Position numbers and translations under genes: made by a program
Notes under the pieces: model-generated
Told to the model about the DNA's origin: nothing
The model's database searches: none
The model's input: the letters and a program-made list of their open reading frames with translations, nothing else
From: Candidatus Nanopelagicales bacterium
GTDB lineage: Bacteria > Actinomycetota > Actinomycetes > S36-B12
DNA length: 64,000 bases
Assembly (NCBI GenBank): GCA_028687755.1
Contig: JAQTZL010000002.1
Coordinates: 1-64,000 of the forward strand
Reading direction: 5' to 3'
Part shown: positions 16,251-26,400 of the stretch, in pieces
Layout: each line of letters opens with the position of its first letter
Position numbering within the stretch: position 1 is the stretch's first letter

Positions 16251-16972
16251 CGCGATTTACTGATGAGCTTGGGCTTGGAATCCATATTGCCCAAACCATT
16301 CCAGGCCAAGTTAATCAAGTTAGCAACCACTTCGTCCTTTTTCGGCTTGCGCTCTTCCAGCCACCATTGCCCAGTGAGCGCAACCATGCCAACCAACATT
16401 TGCGCATACATCGGTGCAAGTTTGGTGTTGATCTTGTGTGCCTTGAATTGCACAGCAAGTAATTCTTGAACATGCGCTGCAATGTCACTGATCACGCTGG
16501 CAAAAGATGGTGAGTGCTGGAAGCCAACGATGGCAGAGTCTGAATCACTCATAGTTGGAGCATCGCGAACCAAAATACGGAAACCATCTGGGTCGGCGTC
16601 GATGTAATCGAATAACGCCATTGCTGCGCGCTCTAATAAAATTCGTGCACTAGAAATTTCTTCCGGTTGCACAGTAAGAGCCTTGGTAATCGCAAGCAGG
16701 AGGTCATTCATTTCGCGATCAACGATCACTGCATAAAGGCCTTCCTTGCCTCCAAAGTGTTCGTACACCACAGGTTTTGAAACGTCGGCCTTTGCCGCGA
16801 TTTCTTCAACGCTGACAGATTCAAAACCCTTAGCGGCAAAGAGCTTGCGTCCAATAGTGATGAGTTGTTCGCGTCGTTCATGCCCTGTCATACGTACGCG
16901 CTCACGCGGCACTGATTTAGGAACAGGATGTAACTGAGTTACGGAGTCGCGCGTAATTTCAGAAGTAGTCAT
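16247..16972 (-). CDS. TetR-family transcriptional regulator, probable desaturase regulator
   Basis: The 241-residue protein carries an N-terminal TetR helix-turn-helix: RREQLITIGRKLFAAKGFES, VSVEEIAAKADVSKPVVYEH, then FGGKEGLYAVIVDREM. The rest is a helical ligand domain. Its start lies 2 bp behind the stop of the fatty-acid desaturase gene, so the two are almost surely cotranscribed. The pair resembles lipid-responsive TetR regulators that control unsaturated fatty acid synthesis. A repeated palindrome upstream of the desaturase (18003-18032) is its likely binding site, which would make the pair self-regulated. That link is inference. Confidence 0.88.
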   Translation of the reverse strand: MTTSEITRDSVTQLHPVPKSVPRERVRMTGHERREQLITIGRKLFAAKGFESVSVEEIAAKADVSKPVVYEHFGGKEGLYAVIVDREMNDLLLAITKALTVQPEEISSARILLERAAMALFDYIDADPDGFRILVRDAPTMSDSDSAIVGFQHSPSFASVISDIAAHVQELLAVQFKAHKINTKLAPMYAQMLVGMVALTGQWWLEERKPKKDEVVANLINLAWNGLGNMDSKPKLISKSR

Positions 16973-16974
16973 GC

Positions 16975-17967
16975 TTATGCGGCCTTCTTGTACCCACGAA
17001 TCCGTGGCGCCATAGAGGGATCAACGAGTTTGCGTTCAAGGCGTTCTACTTTTGGCCAGCGCACGTCATTTGCAAGGTGCAGCACTTCAAGGGTGCGAAT
17101 AAATACCGCACTGAGATCAATTTGGCCTTTGAGAACACCATGCCGAGCTGAGGTTGGTTCCGCGTGATGCAGGCTGTGCCAAGACTCGCCAAAGGATGGA
17201 ATTGCCAGCCACCACACGTTGGTTGACTTATCGCGCGACTTAAACGTGCGCTTTCCCCAGATGTGACAAACAGAGTTAATTGACCAAGTTACGTGGTGAA
17301 TAAATGCAGCGCGGAATAGGCCTGCCCAGAAAAAGGCAGTTACAGCTCCCCAAAATGACCAGGTAATCAGTCCGCCAAGGATCGCTGGGATCAAGAGTGA
17401 ACCTACGACGAGTGCTGGGTACCACTTGCTTAACAGGCGTAGGTCATCGTCTGCATCAATATCTGGCGCGTATTGCGTGACAGGTGTTTGTTGTTCATCA
17501 AACAACCATCCAGTGTGCGCATGCCAAAAACCCTTAAGCAATGGGAACTTCACATCACCTTCTAGCCAAGGTGAATGTGGGTCGCCTGGTGCATCAGAAA
17601 ACTTGTGGTGCTTGCGGTGGTCAGCAACCCATTGTGCAACTGAACCTTCAAGTGCGTAGGAGCCCATGACGGCAAGAGCGATCTTTACACCGCGCCCAGC
17701 TTTGAATGATCCATGTGTGAAAAAGCGGTGATAGCCAACAGTGATGCCTAAGCCGGTGATTGCCCAGAACAAGACAAACAGAGCGATGTCGACCCATGAA
17801 AGGAATCCACCCCACGCAACCGGAATCGCTGCAAGCACCGCAAGGAAGGGAATGACGACAAAAACACCGACCGTGATCCGCATGGACAGCGGCTGGAGTT
17901 GAATTTGATCAGGCGCACCTTCGGGCGGCAACTGGTCAATGGGATCGACAGCGGGGGAAATGGTCAC
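16975..17967 (-). CDS. Acyl-CoA/acyl-lipid delta-9-type fatty acid desaturase
   Basis: The 330-residue membrane di-iron enzyme introduces a double bond into acyl chains to keep membranes fluid. It has the three histidine boxes: HRFFTH at residues 80-85, HRKHH at 117-121 and SWHSLHH near 265, set between paired membrane helices (about 31-75 and 185-225). The start is GTG 17967, with AAGGAG six bases upstream. It heads an operon with the TetR gene. An electron donor (ferredoxin or oxidoreductase) gene is not adjacent. Confidence 0.93.
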   Translation of the reverse strand: MTISPAVDPIDQLPPEGAPDQIQLQPLSMRITVGVFVVIPFLAVLAAIPVAWGGFLSWVDIALFVLFWAITGLGITVGYHRFFTHGSFKAGRGVKIALAVMGSYALEGSVAQWVADHRKHHKFSDAPGDPHSPWLEGDVKFPLLKGFWHAHTGWLFDEQQTPVTQYAPDIDADDDLRLLSKWYPALVVGSLLIPAILGGLITWSFWGAVTAFFWAGLFRAAFIHHVTWSINSVCHIWGKRTFKSRDKSTNVWWLAIPSFGESWHSLHHAEPTSARHGVLKGQIDLSAVFIRTLEVLHLANDVRWPKVERLERKLVDPSMAPRIRGYKKAA

Positions 17968-18002
17968 AAATACTCCTTAGCGCCAGTCGTAAATCTCAAG
18001 AC

Positions 18003-18032
18003 CTACGGTTGCGTAACTTACGGTAGCGTAAC
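18003..18032 (-). promoter_or_regulatory. Tandem operator upstream of the desaturase-TetR operon
   Basis: Two near-identical 14-mers, TACGGTTGCGTAAC (18004-18017) and TACGGTAGCGTAAC (18019-18032), repeat at 15-bp spacing. Each contains an inverted core: TACG...CGTA in the first and TTACG...CGTAA (18018-18031) in the second. The pair lies 36-65 bp before the desaturase start. The layout suits two TetR dimers on one promoter. The tRNA-Gln gene begins 55 bp further on the other strand. Confidence 0.65.
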
Positions 18033-18086
18033 CAAGTCGCTTTCGCAACGCGAGGGCCTAGCCAATATCGTTTGCTGCTCAAACAA

Positions 18087-18157
18087 TCCCGGGTCGTCTA
18101 GCGGCAGGACAGCGGACTTTGAATCCGTCAACGGAGGTTCGATCCCTCCCCCGGGAG
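18087..18157 (+). tRNA. tRNA-Gln (anticodon UUG)
   Basis: A 71-nt cloverleaf: acceptor TCCCGGG/CCCGGGA, short D-stem GTC/GAC, anticodon stem GCGGA/TCCGT with loop CTTTGAA (anticodon UUG), four-base variable loop, T-arm GGAGG/CCTCC with a TTCGATC loop, discriminator G. CCA is not encoded. Confidence 0.96.
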
Positions 18158-18183
18158 CTCTCGCTCTAGCGAAGGGTGTCCAT

Positions 18184-19005
18184 ATGGACCAGCACGATCA
18201 TGTTGTTGAAGTGGCTGGGGCGCCAATTCATTACTCGGTCACCGGCAACGGCGATACTGCGGTGGTCCTTACCCACGGCTTCAGAGCTCACCATGTGTGG
18301 TGGGCCAAGGTAGTTCCGCTTCTTGCTGAGAAATACACGGTCGTGGCCTTGGATCTCAGCGGTAGTGGCGATAGCGGGCACCGTGATGCCTATGGCATCG
18401 ATATCTGGGGCCAGGAAGTCAACGCAGTGCTCGACGATGCTGGCATTGACAAGGCACTGATGGTTGGGCACAGCTTGGGTGGAACCTCAGTGGTGATGGC
18501 GGCAACCCAAGCTCCGGAGCGGGCCCTTGGAGTGATTGCCATGGATACCTTCATTCAAGGTGAAGGACGCATGCGACCAATTGGTGCCGCCGCGGCCAGC
18601 CCTGTTCGGTATTACGAAACCAAGGAAGACGCTGTGGGTCGCTTTCGGTTGATGCCACCACAAGAGGGTGACGATCCAGCATTGCTCGAACGCTTGGCCC
18701 ATTACGGGGTCAAAGCTGTTGATGAGCGATGGACCTGGAAGTTCGACCAGGTGGTCGCTCCTCAAATCGACGAAGAGCGACTCAATGCCAGCATCGCGGC
18801 GCTCCAAGTGCCGTTCCACTATGTGCACGCAATGGAAAGCACCGTTGTCGTCCCAGAAGTTGTGACGTTCATCTTGAGTTTTGCCCCAGAAGGAACATCT
18901 GTCACTTATGTTCCAGAAGCCAAGCATCATTTGACCGTCTCGCACCCTGAAATCTGCGCTGAAGTGATTGATCGTTTTGCTCAGGAGTGGAGCGCTGCGC
19001 GCTGA
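18184..19005 (+). CDS. Alpha/beta hydrolase
   Basis: The 273-residue hydrolase has the fold's order: strand plus oxyanion region VVLTHGFRAHHVWW, ALDLSGSGDSG, nucleophile elbow GHSLGG (Ser97), and a C-terminal histidine in EAKHHLTVSHP. The acidic triad member is probably in the MESTVVVPEV stretch. The cap region is short. The substrate is unknown; esterase, lactonase and haloperoxidase-like activities are all possible. ATG 18184 lies 26 bp after tRNA-Gln, so the tRNA and this gene may be transcribed together. Confidence 0.88.
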   Translation: MDQHDHVVEVAGAPIHYSVTGNGDTAVVLTHGFRAHHVWWAKVVPLLAEKYTVVALDLSGSGDSGHRDAYGIDIWGQEVNAVLDDAGIDKALMVGHSLGGTSVVMAATQAPERALGVIAMDTFIQGEGRMRPIGAAAASPVRYYETKEDAVGRFRLMPPQEGDDPALLERLAHYGVKAVDERWTWKFDQVVAPQIDEERLNASIAALQVPFHYVHAMESTVVVPEVVTFILSFAPEGTSVTYVPEAKHHLTVSHPEICAEVIDRFAQEWSAAR

Positions 19006-19056
19006 TCTTTGGGGGAATCACGCTTCACGGTTCCCGAGCCGATAGTCTCAGTTCTC

Positions 19057-20511
19057 GTGACGCGACCTGCAGCCGTAGTGATTCTTGCTGCTGGCGAGGG
19101 CAAGCGGATGCGCTCGGCCACTCCGAAGGTTTTGCACCATGTTGCTGGACGTTCACTACTTGGCCACGTCCTTGAAGCTGCGGCCACCCTTGAACCTGAG
19201 CATGTGATCGTTGTTGTGGGCCATGGACGCGAACTGGTCGCGGCTCATGTGGAAGAAATCGCACCGTGGGCCTCAACTGTTGTGCAAGAAGAACAACGAG
19301 GCACGGGGCATGCAGTGCGCATTGCTCTGACAGAGATGCAGGCTCGAGGAGTTTCACTTGATGGCGGGCCAGTTGTTGTACTGACTGGTGACACTCCATT
19401 GCTCACAGGCGCGTCATTGGTTGCGCTCGTCAATGAACATGATGCAACGCAGGCACATGCAACCGTGTTGACGGCGAAGCTTGACGACGCGTCTGGTTAC
19501 GGTCGCATTGTTCGCGATGCGGCAGGTGGCGTACTTCGCATAGTGGAGCACAAAGATGCTTCGTCAGATGAATTGTTCATTGATGAAATCAATTCAGGCA
19601 TGTACTGCTTTGCTGCAAGTGACCTGACTCGACTCCTTGCAAACATCACTACTGACAACTCGCAAGGTGAGGAGTACCTCACCGACGTGATTGGTTTCCT
19701 TCGCGATGAGAACGCTGTAGTTGCTGGATCTATGTGCGCTGACTCAAGCGAAATTCTTGGTGTGAACGATCGGTACCAGCTCGCCGAAGCAGCAGCCATC
19801 ATGCGCGATCGCATTAATGCGCAGTGGATGCGTAGCGGTGTAGCAATTCTTGATTCAGCCACAACGTGGCTTGATGTTGACGTTGAACTTGAGCCCGATG
19901 TAACAATCCTTCCGAACTGCACTTTGCTTGGCCCAACATCAGTTGCTGCTGGCGCAAAAATTGGCCCGGGCACAACCTTGAATTCATGTGAAGTGGGCGC
20001 GAATGCTTCAGTCATTCACACGTGGGCCCAGCTCGCAGTGATTGGCGATGAAGCAACTGTTGGTCCGTTCTCGTACTTGCGCCCAGGAACAGTGATGGGC
20101 ACCCATAGCAAGGCTGGGGCCTTCGTAGAAATCAAAAACTCAAACATTGGCGACGATGCCAAAGTGCCGCACCTGAGTTATGTCGGCGACGGCGATATCG
20201 GTGAAGGTTCAAATATCGGTGCCTCCACCGTATTTGTGAACTACGACGGCGTTGCCAAGCACCGCACTACCGTGGGAAAGCACGTACGTATCGGCAGCGA
20301 CACCATGTTGGTAGCCCCAGTCACCGTGGGTGACGGGGCCTACACCGCAGCGGGATCAGTCATCACCGAAGATGTACCACCAGGGTCGATTGCTATTGCT
20401 CGAGGACAACAACGAAATGTGTTGGACTGGGTATTGCGTCGACGCCCTGGAACACCAGCAGCACAAGCAGCACAAGAAGCACAAAAAGCCAATGCACAGG
20501 AGGAAAAGTGA
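19057..20511 (+). CDS. glmU: Bifunctional N-acetylglucosamine-1-phosphate uridyltransferase / acetyltransferase
   Basis: A 484-residue GlmU makes UDP-GlcNAc for peptidoglycan. The N-terminal nucleotidyltransferase shows [31 protein letters not shown] and VLTGDTPLL. The C-terminal left-handed beta-helix acetyltransferase shows [20 protein letters not shown] and [13 protein letters not shown] last 30-residue Ala/Gln-rich tail ([17 protein letters not shown]) extends past the family core. GTG 19057 is preferred because it abuts the conserved start, but the frame runs back to a TTG at 19009. It overlaps prs by GTGA. Confidence 0.96.
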   Translation: MTRPAAVVILAAGEGKRMRSATPKVLHHVAGRSLLGHVLEAAATLEPEHVIVVVGHGRELVAAHVEEIAPWASTVVQEEQRGTGHAVRIALTEMQARGVSLDGGPVVVLTGDTPLLTGASLVALVNEHDATQAHATVLTAKLDDASGYGRIVRDAAGGVLRIVEHKDASSDELFIDEINSGMYCFAASDLTRLLANITTDNSQGEEYLTDVIGFLRDENAVVAGSMCADSSEILGVNDRYQLAEAAAIMRDRINAQWMRSGVAILDSATTWLDVDVELEPDVTILPNCTLLGPTSVAAGAKIGPGTTLNSCEVGANASVIHTWAQLAVIGDEATVGPFSYLRPGTVMGTHSKAGAFVEIKNSNIGDDAKVPHLSYVGDGDIGEGSNIGASTVFVNYDGVAKHRTTVGKHVRIGSDTMLVAPVTVGDGAYTAAGSVITEDVPPGSIAIARGQQRNVLDWVLRRRPGTPAAQAAQEAQKANAQEEK

Positions 20512-21509
20512 ACCTGCAAGAGTTTCCAAACCGCAAGCGGATGGTGTTGCTTGCGGGCAGGTCACATCCCGAGCTCGCACAAGAGGTAGCTGAGCAACTC
20601 GGTATTCCACTGTCACGCACCCTGGCCTATGACTTCGCCAACGGTGAGATCTTCGTGCGCTTCCAGGAATCTGTTCGTGGTGCTGATGTGTTTGTGCTGC
20701 AAAGTCACACCACGCCAATCAATAAGTGGATCATGGAGCACCTGATCATGGTGGATGCGTTGAAGCGTGCATCCGCAAAGCGCATCACGGTGATCATGCC
20801 CTTCTACGGATATGCCCGCCAAGACAAGAAGCACCGCGGACGTGAGCCAATCTCGGCACGCCTCATTGCTGATCTCTTCAAGACAGCTGGTGCGGATCGC
20901 CTCATGACTGTGGACCTGCACACCTCGCAGATTCAAGGTTTCTTTGATGGCCCTGTTGATCACCTATTCTCACTGCCACTGCTGGCCAAGTACGTGGGCA
21001 ATCACATTGACCGCGATCGCATCACGGTGGTGTCACCAGATGCTGGTCGTGTGCGCGTAGCCGAGCGCTGGACCGACGAGCTCGGCGCACCGCTTGCCAT
21101 CATTCACAAGCGCCGCGACCCAGACGTACCAAACCAGGTCAAGGTCTTCGAAGTCGTGGGTGACGTGAAGGGCCGCGTGTGCGTGGTCGTCGACGACATG
21201 ATCGACACAGGTGGAACCATCGTGAAGGCTGCAGAAACCCTCTTTGAGAATGGCGCAACTGAAGTCATCGTGGCGGCAACCCACGCGATTTTGAGTGATC
21301 CGGCCCGTGAGCGTTTGCAGAATTCGAATATCACCGAAGTCGTGGTCACCGACACCTTGCCGATCCCTGAAGATCGTAAGTTCCCCAAGCTCAAGGTGCT
21401 CTCAATTGCGCCGATATTGGCTCAGGCAATTAATGAGGTCTTTACCGACGGATCGGTCACCAGCCTGTTTGAGGGAAGCCCTGATTCGGAAGATGCCTCC
21501 TCTCACTGA
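20508..21509 (+). CDS. prs: Ribose-phosphate pyrophosphokinase (PRPP synthetase)
   Basis: The 333-residue enzyme makes PRPP from ribose 5-phosphate and ATP for nucleotide, histidine and tryptophan synthesis. Signatures are [53 protein letters not shown] and the PRPP loop [20 protein letters not shown] 20508 overlaps the glmU stop and has AGGAGG just upstream. Pairing with glmU is a common actinobacterial and Gram-positive arrangement. Confidence 0.97.
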   Translation: MNLQEFPNRKRMVLLAGRSHPELAQEVAEQLGIPLSRTLAYDFANGEIFVRFQESVRGADVFVLQSHTTPINKWIMEHLIMVDALKRASAKRITVIMPFYGYARQDKKHRGREPISARLIADLFKTAGADRLMTVDLHTSQIQGFFDGPVDHLFSLPLLAKYVGNHIDRDRITVVSPDAGRVRVAERWTDELGAPLAIIHKRRDPDVPNQVKVFEVVGDVKGRVCVVVDDMIDTGGTIVKAAETLFENGATEVIVAATHAILSDPARERLQNSNITEVVVTDTLPIPEDRKFPKLKVLSIAPILAQAINEVFTDGSVTSLFEGSPDSEDASSH

Positions 21510-21525
21510 TAGTGTCCTCATCTCT

Positions 21526-21594
21526 CCTCGGCGAGGGTTCGCATGAACCGTGATCGACGAAGGTCAGCGCTATCCGCGCTCTGCCGAGGCTGAC
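21526..21594 (+). promoter_or_regulatory. Structured leader before rplY
   Basis: The 110-bp gap between prs and rplY is full of inverted repeats. CCTCGGC (21526-21532) pairs with GCCGAGG (21583-21589), and alternatively GTCAGC (21563-21568) pairs with GCTGAC (21589-21594) around an inner GCGC-GCGC hairpin. The two foldings compete. The GAGGAG ribosome site follows at 21607-21612. This could be a terminator for prs, a protein-binding leader, or both. Confidence 0.4.
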
Positions 21595-21619
21595 TTACGA
21601 GTAAACGAGGAGTTTCACA

Positions 21620-22036
21620 GTGTCAACGATCGCCATTTCTGCCCAAGAGCGTTCCGACTTCGGCAAGGGTGCAGCACGTCGCCTGCGCCGCGAAGGCTTG
21701 GTCCCTGCAGTGATCTACGGCCACGGCACTGAACTTCTGCACGTTTCACTTCCAAACCATGATCTTGATCTTGCACTTCGCAAGTCATACATCGTGTTGT
21801 CAGTGTCGTTGAACGGCAAGACCATTTTGGCTATGCCACGTGACATTCAGCGCGAACCGGTCAAGCGCTACCTCGAGCATGTTGACCTCATCGTCATCAC
21901 GCCAGAAGAAGCAACCGCTCGTACCGCATTCGGTGTCAAGGCAACTGCTGATGCAGCCGAAGCGCTTGCAGCAAATGAAGCAGCACGCGCTGCTGAAGCA
22001 CCTGCAGCTCCAGCAGCTGAGGCCGAAGCTCAGTAA
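21620..22036 (+). CDS. rplY: 50S ribosomal protein bL25 (Ctc-like), short form
   Basis: The 138-residue protein has the 5S-rRNA-binding L25 domain in its first 90 residues (ERSDFGKGAARRLRREGLVP, AVIYGHG, and HVDLIVI near residue 92). Actinobacterial Ctc/TL5 proteins usually continue with a beta-barrel C-terminal domain of about 90 residues; here it is replaced by an Ala/Glu-rich tail (AAEALAANEAARAAEAPAA). The gene is therefore a truncated or minimal form. GTG 21620 has GAGGAG seven bases upstream. It precedes pth, the usual order. Confidence 0.93.
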   Translation: MSTIAISAQERSDFGKGAARRLRREGLVPAVIYGHGTELLHVSLPNHDLDLALRKSYIVLSVSLNGKTILAMPRDIQREPVKRYLEHVDLIVITPEEATARTAFGVKATADAAEALAANEAARAAEAPAAPAAEAEAQ

Positions 22037-22048
22037 GGCCTGTTGCCG

Positions 22049-22630
22049 ATGACCTGGATGATCGTTGGGCTCGGCAACCCTGGTCCGGAGTACGCAACCA
22101 CCCGCCACAACGTTGGCTTCATGGTTGTCGATGAACTTGCTGCGCGAATGCGTGGCACGCTGAGTCGTCATAAGCGCGCTGTTGCTGGTGTAGTTGAAGG
22201 TCGAATCGGAAACCCGGGTGCAGATGCGCGGGTAGTTCTCGTAGAGCCGTGGTCATTCATGAACACCTCTGGTGGACCAGTCAAGGCACTCATGCAGTTC
22301 TACGACGTTGCAGAAGATCATCTTGTGGTGATTCATGATGAGCTTGACCTTCCGCTCGACACCGTGCGTATCAAAATAGGTGGCGGCGACAACGGTCACA
22401 ATGGTTTGAAGAGCATTCGTAAATCTCTTGGCAATGGTGATTACGCACGCGTGCGAATTGGGATTGGCCGCCCAGTTGGTCGCCAAGATCCCGCTGACTT
22501 CGTATTGAAGTCTTTTGCTGGAACTGAACGCGATGTCATCCCGAATGTGATTCAACGAAGTGCTGACGCAGTTGAAACGCTTGTACTACATGGAATTGAA
22601 CGAGCTCAAAACGAATTCAACGGAGGCTGA
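22049..22630 (+). CDS. pth: Peptidyl-tRNA hydrolase
   Basis: The 193-residue esterase frees tRNA from stalled peptidyl-tRNA. MIVGLGNPGPEYATTRHNVGF has the conserved Asn10 and catalytic His20 (numbered from ATG 22049). It also has the SFMNTSGGPV, HDELDLP and GGGDNGHNGLKSI segments. Start ATG 22049 is preferred to TTG 22043. It follows rplY by 12 bp and is followed at once by the cysQ-like gene. Confidence 0.96.
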   Translation: MTWMIVGLGNPGPEYATTRHNVGFMVVDELAARMRGTLSRHKRAVAGVVEGRIGNPGADARVVLVEPWSFMNTSGGPVKALMQFYDVAEDHLVVIHDELDLPLDTVRIKIGGGDNGHNGLKSIRKSLGNGDYARVRIGIGRPVGRQDPADFVLKSFAGTERDVIPNVIQRSADAVETLVLHGIERAQNEFNGG

Positions 22631-22631
22631 G

Positions 22632-23450
22632 ATGTCCACCCGCACAGATCAAGAACTCTCGAGTCATATCGCCAAACTTGCTGGCCAGTTGTTACTTGAA
22701 TTGCGTGAATCCTATGGAGATCCCACAACCTGGGATAAAGAAAAGGCCACGCAATTGCGCAAGCAGGGCGATCGACTTGCACATGAGCTGTTGGCCAAAG
22801 AGCTGGCAACGCATCGTCCCGCTGACGCACTCTTGAGCGAAGAAGGCGCGGACAACGCAGATCGTCTTGATGCGGATCGACTGTGGATTGTTGATCCACT
22901 TGATGGAACCTGGGAGTACGGTCAGGGCCGCATCGACTTCGCAGTGCATGTTGCTCTGTGGGAGCCGAAACTAAAGAGGCTTTCTGCGTGCACTGTGGAC
23001 CTTCCGGCACAAAAGCTTGCACGATCGATGGGCGACAAAGTTCCAAGTGCACCAGCCTTCCCAACAGATCGACCAGTGCGTGTAGTGGCATCACGCACAC
23101 GTCCACCCGTATTCCTTGGCCCGGCTTTGGAAATTCTGGGAGCGAAGATGAAAGCCGCCGGCATTAGCGAGCATGGTTGCGAACTGATCGATGTTGGTTC
23201 TGTGGGCGCGAAGGTAAATGAGCTGGTTTCTGGTCGCGCTGAGTTGTACGTCCATGAGAGCGGCTTTTATGAGTGGGATGTTGCCGCCCCGTATGGCGTT
23301 GCTCGTCACTACGGATTTATTCCGGGGCACATTGACGGCGAAGAAATTGAGTTCAACCACATGCCGCCTTGGGTTCAAAACCTCATGGTTGCGCATCCAT
23401 TGATTGTCGATCTGGCGCGCGATGCGCTTGCGGAGGCGGCACGAGGGTGA
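22632..23450 (+). CDS. cysQ: Inositol-monophosphatase-family phosphatase, CysQ-like
   Basis: The 272-residue protein keeps the family's metal site: SEEGAD near residue 69, IVDPLDGTWEY at 86-96, and FYEWDVAAPYGVAR near residue 216. CysQ-type members hydrolyse 3'-phosphoadenosine 5'-phosphate (PAP) or PAPS; inositol or FBP phosphatase activity is also possible. ATG 22632, with GGAGG upstream, begins one base after the pth stop. Its stop overlaps the GTG of mfd. A sulfate-assimilation context is not visible; the position between pth and mfd suggests a housekeeping role. Confidence 0.9.
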   Translation: MSTRTDQELSSHIAKLAGQLLLELRESYGDPTTWDKEKATQLRKQGDRLAHELLAKELATHRPADALLSEEGADNADRLDADRLWIVDPLDGTWEYGQGRIDFAVHVALWEPKLKRLSACTVDLPAQKLARSMGDKVPSAPAFPTDRPVRVVASRTRPPVFLGPALEILGAKMKAAGISEHGCELIDVGSVGAKVNELVSGRAELYVHESGFYEWDVAAPYGVARHYGFIPGHIDGEEIEFNHMPPWVQNLMVAHPLIVDLARDALAEAARG

Positions 23451-26400
23451 ACCTCAGCGGATTGCTTGATGTCGTAGGGAAAGCCGATTCATTTCGGGTT
23501 GCCCGCGATCAGGCATTCTCCGGTGGACGAATTGCGTCACCGAGGGCAGTGCAGTCACTGATCACCTCTTTACTTGCAGCACCAACGGAGCTTGGCTCCG
23601 GGCGGCAACTGCTAGTGGTAACCGCGACTGGGCAAGAGGCTGAAGACCTTGCATCAGCAGTTCATAGTTATTGCCCGAGCCTGCGCATCGCGGTGCTGCC
23701 TTCGTGGGAGACCTTGCCGCATGAACGGCTCTCGCCATCGTCAGACACCATTGGTCGGCGCGTCAGTGTGATTCGTCGCCTGGCTCACCCTGATGTCAAC
23801 GATGCACTGCTGCAGCCGATCGATGTTTTGGTGGCCTCAGTGCGCGCCGTTGTCCAACCAATTGCGGGAGGTCTTGGCGAGATTGAACCGGTGCGTTTGC
23901 GAGTTGGCGACACCTACGACCTATCGCAGTTAGTCAATCGCCTAGTTGAACTGGGTTATGAGCGTCTAGACCTTGTCGAACGCAGAGGCCAAATCGCTGT
24001 GCGTGGCGGCATCTTGGATGTGTTTCCACCGAATGCCGAGCATCCATTGCGCGTTGAATTCTGGGGCGACGCTGTTGAAGAGATTCGTTCCTTCACGGTT
24101 ACTGATCAGCGCTCACTTGAAAATGTTCCTGATGGTTTATTTGCGCCAGCTGTTCGAGAACTGTTACTTACTCCGGAAGTGCGTGCCCGTGCTGCGAAAC
24201 TTGCAGCTGAAAATCCCGTCGTGGAAGAGATCTGCGCAAAACTTGCCGAAGGCATTCCGGTCGAGGGCATGGAAGCGCTCATTCCCGTGCTGGTCCAATC
24301 CGTCGACCCACTCGTATCCTTCTTGCCAAAGGAAACGTCGGTGCTGGTTATTGATCCAGAACGCGTACGTACGCGTGCTTATGACCTCACCCGAACTGCA
24401 GACGAGTTCCTTGCTGCTTCATGGCACAACGCATCTGTCGGCAATAAAGCACCGATTGATCTTTCAGGATCGAATTTCTTTTCGCTTGAAGAAGTCAAAG
24501 ATCAGTGTGAGGCACGCGGTTTACCGTGGTGTGAACTTAATCCACTGTACGCAGATGAAAGCATTGATCCCAATGCAGGTGTGGCGGTTGATGCGATTGG
24601 AATTGATGCATATCGCGGTGACATTGCGCAGGCGATTGAACACATGCGCGCTTGGGCAGCGGATAACCGCGCCGTGGTGTTGGTCAGTGAGGGCCATGGA
24701 TCCGCTGAGCGTTTAGCGGAGTCACTCAGAAATGAGGGAGTACCTACGGCCTTTGTCGAGTCATTGAACGAAGCGCCGCGCGCAGGCGTGGTGACTGTTG
24801 CCGTGGGATCTATTGAACACGGTTTTGTGTTGAATGAATGTGCACTAGCGGTGATTACTGAACGCGATCTCCTTGGGCAACGAGCGTCCACGAAAGACAT
24901 GCGCAAGCTTCCTTCACGTCGAAAGCGTGCAATTGATCCGCTGACTTTGAAAACTGGCGACTTTGTTGTGCATGAACAGCATGGTGTTGGGCGCTATGTA
25001 GAAATGGTGCAGCGAGATATCGCGGGCGCAACGCGCGAATACTTGGTATTGGAATATGCAGCAAGCAAGCGCGGCCAACCTGCTGATCGATTGTTCGTCC
25101 CAACGGATCAGTTGGATCTTGTGACGAAATATGTTGGTGGCGAAATGCCAAGTGTGCATCGTCTCGGCGGTGCTGATTGGCAGAAGGCTAAAGGCAAAGC
25201 ACGCAAAGCAGTCAAAGAAATTGCTGGCGAACTCATCAAGCTCTATGCCGCGCGTAAAGCAACCAAGGGCTACGCCTTTGGTCCAGACACACCTTGGCAA
25301 CATGAGCTTGAAGATGCCTTCGCTTATGTTGAAACGCCTGACCAAATGATGTGCATCGATGAAGTCAAGCGCGATATGGAAAGCACCATTCCGATGGATC
25401 GCTTGATTTGTGGCGACGTTGGCTACGGCAAGACTGAAATCGCAGTGCGCGCAGCCTTCAAGGCTGTTCAAGATGGCAAGCAAGTTGCGGTGCTTGTGCC
25501 CACCACGCTGCTCGTGCAGCAGCACGCCTCAACCTTTGCTGAACGCTATGGCTCATTCCCGATCAAGATCGGTTCACTCTCACGCTTCAACACCGATAAA
25601 GAAGCCAAAGCAGTGTTGGCTGGTGTTGCTGAAGGATCTGTTGATGTGGTGATTGGCACGCATCGCCTACTAACACCTGATGTGCGCTTCAAGGATCTTG
25701 GTTTAGTGATCCTCGACGAAGAGCAGCGTTTTGGTGTTGAACATAAAGAGCATTTGAAGGCACTACGCACCAACGTTGATGTGCTGGCAATGTCAGCCAC
25801 GCCAATTCCGCGCACCCTAGAAATGGCTGTCACGGGTATTCGCGAGATGTCTGTGATTCAAACGCCACCTGAAGAACGCCATCCAGTGCTGACTTTTGTC
25901 GGGCCTTATGAAGACAAGCAGATTGGCGCAGCAATTCGTCGAGAGTTGCTTCGCGATGGTCAAGTCTTCTTTGTCCACAACCGTGTTGAATCTATTGAGC
26001 GTGTTGCTTCACGGTTGCGTGATCTTGTTCCTGAAGCGCGCATTGCTATCGCCCACGGGCAAATGGGCGAGCAAGCTCTTGAAAGCGTGATCGTTGACTT
26101 CTGGGAAAAAAACGTTGATGTACTGGTGTGCACCACAATTGTTGAGTCGGGAATCGATATTGCCAACGCAAACACCTTGATTGTGGATCGTGCCGACATG
26201 TTCGGGCTGTCGCAGTTGCATCAATTGCGTGGGCGAGTGGGTCGTGGTCGCGAGCGTGCCTACGCGTATTTCTTGTACAACCCTGAAAAGCCACTGACTG
26301 AAACTGCGCATGAACGCCTTGCCACGATTGCTCAGCACACTGACTTAGGTTCGGGCATGCAGATTGCAATGAAAGATTTGGAAATTCGCGGAGCCGGCAA

